Below, one piece after another: positions 1 to 5,308 of a DNA stretch of 7,235 bases. The stretch is from Clostridiales bacterium (GTDB lineage: Bacteria > Bacillota > Clostridia > Peptostreptococcales > Anaerovoracaceae). Numbering within the stretch: the first letter of the stretch is position 1; each line of letters begins with the position of its first letter. The stretch lies in the NCBI GenBank assembly GCA_012735285.1, contig JAAYHT010000053.1, positions 1-7,235 on the forward strand, given 5' to 3'. The notes under the pieces were generated by a model. The model ran no database searches. It saw nothing but the letters and a program-made list of their open reading frames with translations, and was not told the DNA's origin. The translations under genes were made by a program, and so were the position numbers.

Positions 1-1222
1 TGTCTACACTCATGTACCTTTGTATTCTTTCCTTCATGAAGCTGGACTTTGTCTCATAGTACCTTCTCTCCAGGTTGTTGATTAGGCCTTCAAAAGCATG
101 GTTTCTGTGAGATAGGGTTCCATTGCTGCGAGCCTTGTAATAGTAGTCAATCTTCCTATCACCTGTCCCATAGAGAAGATCCTGCTTGAAATCTTCCGGT
201 AAATCTTTAAAAGGCACATTTATGTCTACCCCATGATATCTTGCCAATGCATCTACCATCTGCCTGTAAAAGGATGCGGTAAGCTCCATAGAGGTGTAGA
301 TGTTTGATAAGGCCCCCCTTGTTATCGGCAGATCTTTTTTAATAATTTCGTCAGGATCTATTTTTTCAATGAAACCCAGGCCTTTACACTCAGGGCAGGC
401 TCCAAAGGGGCTATTGAATGAAAACATTCTGGGCTCCAATTCCTCTATGCTGATGCCGTGATCAGGGCAGGCCAGCTTGGTGCTGAAAATGAGGGTTGCG
501 CCAGAACCTAACAGGCATGATACAAGGCCATCTCCATGGTATATTGCAAGCTCGACAGATTCCGCCAGCCTGCTTTCCACTCCGGCTTTAATAATTATCC
601 TGTCTATGACAATATCTATAGAATGTTTGATATTCTTCTCAAGTTTAATATCCGGATCGGATAGGTCTACAATTTCACCATCGATCCGTGCCCTTGTAAA
701 TCCCTCTCTTCTTATCCTATCTAGAATCCGCTGATGCTCACCCTTTCTCTCCCGGATAACAGGCGCCAATATGGTTAGTCTGGTGCCTTCTTCAAGCTCC
801 ATCAGCTGATCCACTATCTGGTCTACCGTTTGGCTTGATATTTCCTTTCCGCAAACAGGACAGTAGGGAATACCGATACGGGCATACAAAAGACGCAGAT
901 AGTCGTGTATCTCCGTTACTGTACCCACTGTTGATCGCGGATTCTTGCTTGTAGTCTTCTGGTCGATCGATATGGCTGGTGAAAGCCCTTCAATATACTC
1001 TACTTTAGGCTTTTCCATCTGCCCCAAAAACTGCCTTGCATAGGCCGATAGGCTTTCTATATAGCGCCTTTGTCCTTCTGCATAAATGGTATCAAATGCC
1101 AGTGAAGACTTTCCTGAACCGGAAAGTCCAGTTAATACAACCAACTTATTACGAGGTATTTCAAGATCTATATTTTTTAAATTATGCTCACATGCTCCTT
1201 TTATTATGATATTTTTGTTCAT
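1..1222 (-). CDS. uvrA: UvrA, excinuclease ABC subunit A (N-terminal 407 residues, cut by window edge)
   Basis: This is the damage-recognition ATPase of bacterial nucleotide excision repair. It forms a dimer that finds distorted DNA and loads UvrB. The reading frame starts at ATG 1222-1220 and stays open to the left edge, so only the first 407 of about 940 residues are present. The start is supported by an AAGGA ribosome binding site (1235-1231) overlapping the uvrB stop, 8 nt upstream. Visible landmarks are the first Walker A, GLSGSGKSS, at residues 32-40; the block QRRYIESLSAYARQF at 51-65; a CPVC pair at 121-124; and the zinc module that is usually CxxC-x19/20-CxxC. Here that module reads C252-P-D-H255 and C276-P-E-C279, so one cysteine is replaced by histidine, which can still bind zinc. 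The second ATPase domain lies outside the window. It follows uvrB by 12 bp on the same strand, so co-transcription is very likely. No frameshift or stop was seen in the visible part. Confidence 0.97.
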   Translation of the reverse strand, partial: MNKNIIIKGACEHNLKNIDLEIPRNKLVVLTGLSGSGKSSLAFDTIYAEGQRRYIESLSAYARQFLGQMEKPKVEYIEGLSPAISIDQKTTSKNPRSTVGTVTEIHDYLRLLYARIGIPYCPVCGKEISSQTVDQIVDQLMELEEGTRLTILAPVIRERKGEHQRILDRIRREGFTRARIDGEIVDLSDPDIKLEKNIKHSIDIVIDRIIIKAGVESRLAESVELAIYHGDGLVSCLLGSGATLIFSTKLACPDHGISIEELEPRMFSFNSPFGACPECKGLGFIEKIDPDEIIKKDLPITRGALSNIYTSMELTASFYRQMVDALARYHGVDINVPFKDLPEDFKQDLLYGTGDRKIDYYYKARSNGTLSHRNHAFEGLINNLERRYYETKSSFMKERIQRYMSVD

Positions 1223-1234
1223 TTGCTATTTCCT

Positions 1235-3205
1235 TTACAACCTTAATCTATATTCGAATATTTTATCTCTTATCTTTGCTGCTCTTTCAAATTGAAGATC
1301 CTCTGCCGCCTGCTTCATTTCTTTTTCTAAGAGTTTAATATAATCACGTAATTCTTTTTTAGTCAACTCTAGAGCGCTCTTTCCACGATAGAATCCTTCA
1401 TCTTCTTCAACGGTTATAGTTGCCTCAATAACATCCCTTACTGATTTTTTGATGGTCTGTGGTGTTATACCATGTTTTTCATTATATGCCTTCTGCAGGG
1501 CCCTTCTACGATTAGTCTCCCTTATAGCCCTATCCATGGCCTCGCTAATGGTATCGGCATACATTATTACCCTACCGTTAGCATTTCTAGCTGCCCTTCC
1601 AATAGTCTGTATAAGTGAAGTCTCGGTTCTTAGAAAGCCTTGCTTGTCAGCATCCAGGATAGCTACTAAAGATACCTCCGGCAGATCCAGACCCTCTCTT
1701 AACAAGTTTATGCCTACTAATACATCAAAGGCTCCCAGTCTCAAATCTCGAATTATCTCCATTCTTTCCAGGGTATCTATTTCGGAATGCAGATATCTGA
1801 CCTTTATTCCTACATTGCTAAGATAGTCTGTAAGGCTTTCTGCCATTTTCTTAGTTAGGGTTGTTATCAGTACCCGCTCCTTGTATGCCGTAACCTTATT
1901 GATTTCTTTAATAAGGTCGTCAATCTGACCCTCAGTTTTTCTAACATCTATAACAGGATCCATCAGGCCTGTAGGCCTTATGATTTGCTCCGCACTCACG
2001 CCGCCGCTTTTTTCTTTTTCATAATCCGAAGGTGTGGCACTGACATATATTATCTGGTTTACCATACCTTCGAATTCTTCAAAACTTAAAGGTCTGTTAT
2101 CCAGAGCCGAAGGCAATCTGAAACCATACTCTACTAAAGAGAGCTTCCTTGAACGGTCTCCTGCCCACATGCCGCGAAGCTGGGGTATCATTACATGGGA
2201 TTCATCTATAATGATCAGGAAATCATCGGGGAAATAGTCGATCAGGGTATAGGGCCTGGCCCCTGGGGGCAGCCCATTAATATGCCTTGAATAGTTCTCA
2301 ATCCCTTTACAACTCCCAACCTCACGAAGGAGTTCCAGGTCGTAGCGGGTCCTCTGCTCAAGGCGCTGAGCTTCTACCAGTTTTCCCTGATCCTTAAACC
2401 ATTTTACCCTTTCTTCCAGTTCTTGCTCTATGCTGATAATGGCCCTTTCCATATTCTCCTTTGAAGTAATATAGTGGGAGGCAGGAAAGATTGAAACATG
2501 GTTTCTAAGCCCATATATTTCCCCTGTAACAGGGTTTATTTCTTTTATGGCCTCTATCTCATCTCCAAACAGCTCAACCCTTATAGCGCTTTCTGAGCCG
2601 ACAGGAAAGATATCTATAATATCTCCCCTAACACGGAAGGTCCCTCTTACAAAACCTAAATCATTTCTGTTGTATTGAATATCAACAAGCTTTCTTAGTA
2701 TGTCATCCCGGCTTTTTTCCATACCCGGCCGCATCGAAAGAACCTGATTCTCATAATCAATGGGACTACCTAAGCCGTAGATACAGGATACGCTTGCAAC
2801 AATTATTACATCCCTTCGCTCTGCAAGGGCAGCAGTAGCTGAATGGCGTAATTTTTCAATTTCTTCGTTTATATCGGAATCTTTTTCAATATAGGTGTCA
2901 GTCTCAGGAACATAGGCCTCTGGTTGATAGTAATCATAGTAGCTGACAAAAAATTCTACAGCATTTTCCGGAAAGAATTCTTTAAATTCCCCACACAATT
3001 GAGCAGCCAATGTCTTATTGTGAGAAATCACAAGTGTAGGCTTTTGAATTCTTTCTATTACATTTGCCATAGTAAAGGTTTTTCCGGAACCTGTAACACC
3101 TAACAGGGTCTGATGCTTTAAGCCTTTTTTTAGACCTTTTGTCAGCTTTTCAACCGCCTGTTCCTGGTCTCCCATCATTTTAAATTCCGATACCAATTTG
3201 AACAT
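1235..3205 (-). CDS. uvrB: UvrB, excinuclease ABC subunit B
   Basis: UvrB is the helicase-like core of nucleotide excision repair. UvrA loads it on DNA, it verifies the lesion by inserting a beta-hairpin, and it recruits UvrC for incision. The 656-residue product has the family's normal length. Landmarks are a Q-motif-like GDQ at residues 12-14, Walker A GVTGSGKT at 36-43, the aromatic hairpin region YDYYQPEAYVP near 90-100, a DESH Walker B-type box near residue 337, RGMWAGDRSRK shortly after it, helicase motifs V/VI (GINLLREGLDLPEVSL and QTIGRAARN), and a C-terminal UVR domain (roughly 620-655, ending FERAAKIRDKIFEYR) that contacts UvrC. The start at ATG 3205 matches the usual MFKLVSEF opening and has AGGAGA 7 nt upstream (3218-3213). 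The residue after GDQ is Glu rather than the usual Pro; otherwise the protein looks fully functional. It is first in a probable uvrB-uvrA operon, transcribed divergently from the citrate synthase gene. Confidence 0.98.
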   Translation of the reverse strand: MFKLVSEFKMMGDQEQAVEKLTKGLKKGLKHQTLLGVTGSGKTFTMANVIERIQKPTLVISHNKTLAAQLCGEFKEFFPENAVEFFVSYYDYYQPEAYVPETDTYIEKDSDINEEIEKLRHSATAALAERRDVIIVASVSCIYGLGSPIDYENQVLSMRPGMEKSRDDILRKLVDIQYNRNDLGFVRGTFRVRGDIIDIFPVGSESAIRVELFGDEIEAIKEINPVTGEIYGLRNHVSIFPASHYITSKENMERAIISIEQELEERVKWFKDQGKLVEAQRLEQRTRYDLELLREVGSCKGIENYSRHINGLPPGARPYTLIDYFPDDFLIIIDESHVMIPQLRGMWAGDRSRKLSLVEYGFRLPSALDNRPLSFEEFEGMVNQIIYVSATPSDYEKEKSGGVSAEQIIRPTGLMDPVIDVRKTEGQIDDLIKEINKVTAYKERVLITTLTKKMAESLTDYLSNVGIKVRYLHSEIDTLERMEIIRDLRLGAFDVLVGINLLREGLDLPEVSLVAILDADKQGFLRTETSLIQTIGRAARNANGRVIMYADTISEAMDRAIRETNRRRALQKAYNEKHGITPQTIKKSVRDVIEATITVEEDEGFYRGKSALELTKKELRDYIKLLEKEMKQAAEDLQFERAAKIRDKIFEYRLRL

Positions 3206-3239
3206 AATGCAATCTCCTATACTATAATGTCACTATGTT

Positions 3240-3268
3240 ATTATACCGCCAAAAAAATAATTTGAAAA
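3240..3268 (-). promoter_or_regulatory. Probable sigma-A promoter of uvrB-uvrA
   Basis: Read on the minus strand, a perfect -10 box TATAAT lies at 3245-3240. A weak -35 box TTTTCA (4 of 6 matches to TTGACA) lies at 3268-3263, with a 17-bp spacer. Transcription would begin near 3233, leaving a leader of about 28 nt with the ribosome binding site AGGAGA. I looked for a Firmicute LexA (SOS) palindrome of the GAAC-N4-GTTC type here and found none. Confidence 0.55.
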
Positions 3269-3283
3269 ATATTTTTAAAACTA

Positions 3284-3312
3284 TTGTTATTTGCAGAAAA
3301 ATAATATATAAT
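3284..3312 (+). promoter_or_regulatory. Probable sigma-A promoter of the riboswitch-citrate synthase transcript
   Basis: A -35 box TTGTTA (4 of 6 matches) at 3284-3289 and a perfect -10 box TATAAT at 3307-3312 are separated by 17 bp. The predicted start is about 3319, some 15-20 nt before the riboswitch aptamer, the right distance for the aptamer to be transcribed whole. It lies back to back with the uvrB promoter; the two -35 boxes are only about 15 bp apart. Confidence 0.65.
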
Positions 3313-3330
3313 CTGTTTAATGTTTAACAA
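3313..3330 (+). promoter_or_regulatory. Candidate Rex (NADH-sensing repressor) operator
   Basis: The 18-bp sequence reads CTGTTTA-ATGT-TTAACAA. The clostridial Rex consensus, as I recall it, is TTGTTAA-N4-TTAACAA. The right half matches 7 of 7 and the left half 5 of 7. The site begins directly after the -10 box and covers the predicted transcription start, a repressing position. The region is AT-rich, so a chance match is quite possible and the call is tentative. Confidence 0.3.
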
Positions 3331-3335
3331 ATAAA

Positions 3336-3456
3336 ACGCTGAATCTAGATTTCTTCTAGAACGGGAGAACCTAATATTTGGGGTGAATCTGCTTAAAGCG
3401 GAGGGGTAGCTCTAGCCCTAACCAGTCAGCTAATCCCGTAAGCATCGGAGAGCAAA
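3336..3456 (+). promoter_or_regulatory. Cyclic di-AMP riboswitch aptamer (ydaO/yuaA class)
   Basis: The element carries the class's conserved blocks in order: CGCTGAATCT (3337-3346), ACGGGAGAACC (3361-3371), TTGGGGTGAATC (3378-3389), GTCAGCTAATCCCGTAAGC (3425-3443) and a GGAGAG tail (3447-3452). Supporting pairings are a TCTAGA/TCTAGA hairpin (3344-3349 with 3355-3360), the 6-bp ACGGGA/TCCCGT helix (3361-3366 with 3434-3439) and a short closing P1 helix, GCT (3338-3340) with AGC (3441-3443). This class binds two c-di-AMP molecules and usually turns expression off. It sits between a promoter and an intrinsic terminator, directly upstream of citrate synthase. The family call rests on motif recognition by eye. 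Confidence 0.9.
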
Positions 3457-3535
3457 CTTAGACAATAACCCTAAGGCGGTAAGCTCATTATCTAATTTAG
3501 AGTTATTGTATAATTTAGTGTTCTTCGGTGATGCT
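3441..3535 (+). promoter_or_regulatory. Predicted antiterminator of the riboswitch expression platform
   Basis: AGCATC (3441-3446), the 3' end of the aptamer including its P1 strand, is perfectly complementary to GATGCT (3530-3535) in the 5' arm of the terminator. The pairing can continue with GGAG (3447-3450) to CTTC (3523-3526, one G-U pair) across a 3-nt bulge. Between the two arms lies a separate hairpin, ACAATAAC/GTTATTGT (3462-3469 with 3502-3509), extended by CTAA/TTAG (3471-3474 with 3497-3500), which would bring the arms together. This structure excludes both P1 and the terminator, as expected for an apo-state antiterminator. It is inferred from base pairing only. Confidence 0.6.
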
Positions 3536-3556
3536 ACAGGAGTGGTATCACTTTTT
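3528..3556 (+). terminator. Riboswitch-controlled intrinsic terminator upstream of citrate synthase
   Basis: A 10-bp stem, GTGATGCTAC (3528-3537) with GTGGTATCAC (3542-3551, two G-U pairs), has an AGGA loop and is followed by five T residues (3552-3556). It ends 21 nt before the citrate synthase start codon, so termination would prevent expression. Its 5' arm is shared with the predicted antiterminator. Confidence 0.85.
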
Positions 3557-3577
3557 AATTATAAGGAGGTATGGCTT

Positions 3578-5086
3578 ATGAAAAAGCAGGACATTGGCAA
3601 GAATAAGGAAACTCGACTCAAAAAATTCATCAATGCCTTCTCAAAACCTGACCAAAAGAAAACTAACGGAATAGCTAATGGAATATATAACGGAATAACT
3701 ACTATATCAAAGATTGCAAGGAGAAGGGGTTCTGAGCAGGAAAGAGACTTTATCGGGACCATGGCTCTTAAATTAGAAGAAAACAACTATATCGATAATG
3801 AACTATATACTAAATATGATGTTAAAAGAGGTTTGCGTAACGCTAACGGAACAGGGGTCGTAGTTGGTCTCACTAAAGTAGGCGAAGTTGTTGGTTATGA
3901 TACCGACGAAAACGGTAATAAGGTGCCTGTAGAAGGTAAGCTCTATTACCGTGGCATCGACGTTGAAGACTTGGTGAAGAATATAGTTGCAGAAGGTCGC
4001 TTCGGTTATGAAGAAGCTAGTTATCTTCTTCTATTCGGAGACTTACCTACTAAAAGCCAACTAGCTGAGTACGTTGCTACTCTTGGTGCTCGCCGTGAAT
4101 TACCGCCGGGATTTGCTAGGGATATGATACTAACCGCTCCTAGTAAAAATATAATGAACAAACTGGCGAGAAGTGTACTTGCTCTCTATTCTTACGACGA
4201 GAATGCTGACGATATTTCAATAGAGAATGTGCTTAGACAGTCTATTGACTTAATAGGGTATTTTCCCTCACTCATAGCATATGGTTACCAGGCTAAACGT
4301 TCAAGTTTTCACAAAGAAAGCTTGCATTTACATCATCCCGATCCTGAAAGAAGCACAGCTGAAAATATTCTCATGATGATAAGACCTACTGGAGAATATA
4401 CAGATATTGAGGCAAAATCGCTAGATTTATGCATGATTCTACACGCTGAGCACGGTGGAGGAAACAACTCTACTTTTGCAACCCACCTGGTCACATCTAC
4501 CGGTACTGATACATATTCAGCAATTGCTGCCGCGGTAGGTTCGCTTAAAGGACCAAAACACGGAGGAGCTAACCTTGAGGTGATCGCAATGATAAATGAC
4601 CTCAAGGCAAATGTTAAAGATATCACTAACTTTAAAGAAGTTGAAAAATATTTAATTAAACTTCTAAAAGGTGAAGCTTTTGATAGATCAGGACTAATAT
4701 ATGGTCTGGGACATGCGGTTTATACCCTTTCAGACCCAAGGGCAATCCTGCTTAAACGCATGGCTCAAAAGCTTGCAGAAGAACAAAATAAGCTTGATGA
4801 ATTTATGCTCTACGACTATATAGAAAGAAGGGGTTCTGAACTCTTTAAAGAAGTAAAAGGAGTAGATAAACCAATGCCAGCTAACGTAGATCTTTATTCT
4901 GGTTTTGTCTACACTGCATTAAATATACCTATAGATATTGCTACCCCACTATTTGCAGCAGCCCGTGTTTCCGGTTGGTGTGCACACCGCATTGAGGAAT
5001 TGGTGGCAGGTAAAAAGATTATGAGACCGGCTTATAAGAACGTTCAGCCAAAAAGAGAATATATACCAATTGATCAGAGAAGTTAA
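3578..5086 (+). CDS. gltA: Citrate synthase (Si-type, citrate/2-methylcitrate synthase family), 502 residues
   Basis: This cytoplasmic enzyme condenses oxaloacetate with acetyl-CoA to citrate, the first step towards 2-oxoglutarate and glutamate in anaerobes with a partial TCA cycle. The family catalytic triad is visible: His292 in LHAEHGGGN, His379 in GLGHAVY and Asp438 in NVDLYSG. The KGPKHGGAN loop has His328, and Arg471 and Arg483 are likely substrate-binding residues. The start is ATG 3578, with AAGGAGG at 3563-3569, 8 nt away. The frame is open further upstream to an ATG at 3506, but that would begin inside the riboswitch platform and read through the terminator, so it is rejected. Residues 1 to about 50 are a Lys/Arg-rich extension with an NGIANGIYNGI repeat, ahead of the point where clostridial homologues of about 450 residues usually begin. 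Expression is probably repressed by c-di-AMP through the upstream riboswitch. 2-Methylcitrate synthase is the main alternative, but no prp genes are nearby. Confidence 0.95.
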   Translation: MKKQDIGKNKETRLKKFINAFSKPDQKKTNGIANGIYNGITTISKIARRRGSEQERDFIGTMALKLEENNYIDNELYTKYDVKRGLRNANGTGVVVGLTKVGEVVGYDTDENGNKVPVEGKLYYRGIDVEDLVKNIVAEGRFGYEEASYLLLFGDLPTKSQLAEYVATLGARRELPPGFARDMILTAPSKNIMNKLARSVLALYSYDENADDISIENVLRQSIDLIGYFPSLIAYGYQAKRSSFHKESLHLHHPDPERSTAENILMMIRPTGEYTDIEAKSLDLCMILHAEHGGGNNSTFATHLVTSTGTDTYSAIAAAVGSLKGPKHGGANLEVIAMINDLKANVKDITNFKEVEKYLIKLLKGEAFDRSGLIYGLGHAVYTLSDPRAILLKRMAQKLAEEQNKLDEFMLYDYIERRGSELFKEVKGVDKPMPANVDLYSGFVYTALNIPIDIATPLFAAARVSGWCAHRIEELVAGKKIMRPAYKNVQPKREYIPIDQRS

Positions 5087-5114
5087 CAGGAGACAATCTC
5101 CTGTTAATTTTTTT
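5083..5114 (+). terminator. Intrinsic terminator of citrate synthase
   Basis: A perfect 11-bp inverted repeat, TTAACAGGAGA (5083-5093) with TCTCCTGTTAA (5097-5107) around a CAA loop, is followed by seven T residues (5108-5114). The citrate synthase stop codon TAA (5084-5086) lies inside the stem. This separates citrate synthase from the transporter unit downstream. Confidence 0.95.
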
Positions 5115-5162
5115 GTGTTTTTATACTATAATAAACAAGATATTCATAAAACTTTTTGTATA

Positions 5163-5179
5163 TTGTGATAATTGCACAA
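5163..5179. repeat. Small inverted repeat TTGTG-N7-CACAA upstream of the transporter promoter
   Basis: The two 5-bp half sites are perfectly complementary and lie about 40 bp upstream of the -35 box. The shape recalls binding sites of CRP/FNR-type or Rex regulators, but the 7-bp spacer is one shorter than the Rex consensus. The rest of the 5115-5217 spacer is AT-rich and shows no gene or other clear structure. Confidence 0.3.
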
Positions 5180-5217
5180 AATTTCCGGTTACAATATGTT
5201 TGATTTAACATAACAAT

Positions 5218-5246
5218 TTGACAACAGGCCTCCAAAAGACTATAAT
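5218..5246 (+). promoter_or_regulatory. Consensus sigma-A promoter of the NSS transporter operon
   Basis: A perfect -35 box TTGACA (5218-5223), a 17-bp spacer and a perfect -10 box TATAAT (5241-5246). The start would be near 5253, giving a leader of about 53 nt. This is as strong as core elements get, suggesting high basal expression or control by a repressor. The -10 region also forms an 8-bp inverted repeat with the leader: GACTATAA (5238-5245) and TTATAGTC (5282-5289). Confidence 0.9.
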
Positions 5247-5290
5247 ATGACATTATACTAGCTCAGTTATTTAATCTAAACTTATAGTCA

Positions 5291-5308
5291 AAGGAGGTAA
5301 TTTTTTTG
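5291..5308 (+). promoter_or_regulatory. Ribosome binding site deciding a TTG start
   Basis: AAGGAGG at 5291-5297 is followed, 8 nt on, by TTG at 5306-5308 at the end of a run of seven T residues. No ATG lies in frame near this point, and the protein that follows begins exactly where NSS transporters normally begin, so TTG is accepted as the start. A strong Shine-Dalgarno probably compensates for the weaker codon. Confidence 0.85.

Noticed and set aside
477..2237. Plus-strand open frames at 477-734, 1086-1295, 1449-1826 and 2034-2237
   Set aside because: They are antisense to uvrA and uvrB, lack good ribosome binding sites, and encode no recognisable domain.
3506..3577. In-frame upstream ATG giving a 526-residue citrate synthase
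   Set aside because: It would start in the riboswitch platform and translate through the terminator hairpin and the ribosome binding site; the ATG at 3578 has a correctly spaced AAGGAGG.
3571..3606. ATG right after the ribosome binding site, opening an 11-codon frame overlapping the citrate synthase start
   Set aside because: Only one base separates it from AAGGAGG, too close for efficient initiation, and the peptide has no recognisable features.
3559..4626. Minus-strand open frames at 3559-3786 and 4333-4626
   Set aside because: They are antisense shadows of citrate synthase, with no promoter or ribosome binding site of note.
5127..5132. An extra TATAAT just after the citrate synthase terminator
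   Set aside because: No plausible -35 box 17 bp upstream (that position is in the terminator stem and T-tract); the downstream TTGACA/TATAAT pair is far better.
5199..5216. Possible Rex site ending ATAACAA upstream of the transporter -35 box
   Set aside because: The left half (TTTGATT) matches the consensus poorly.
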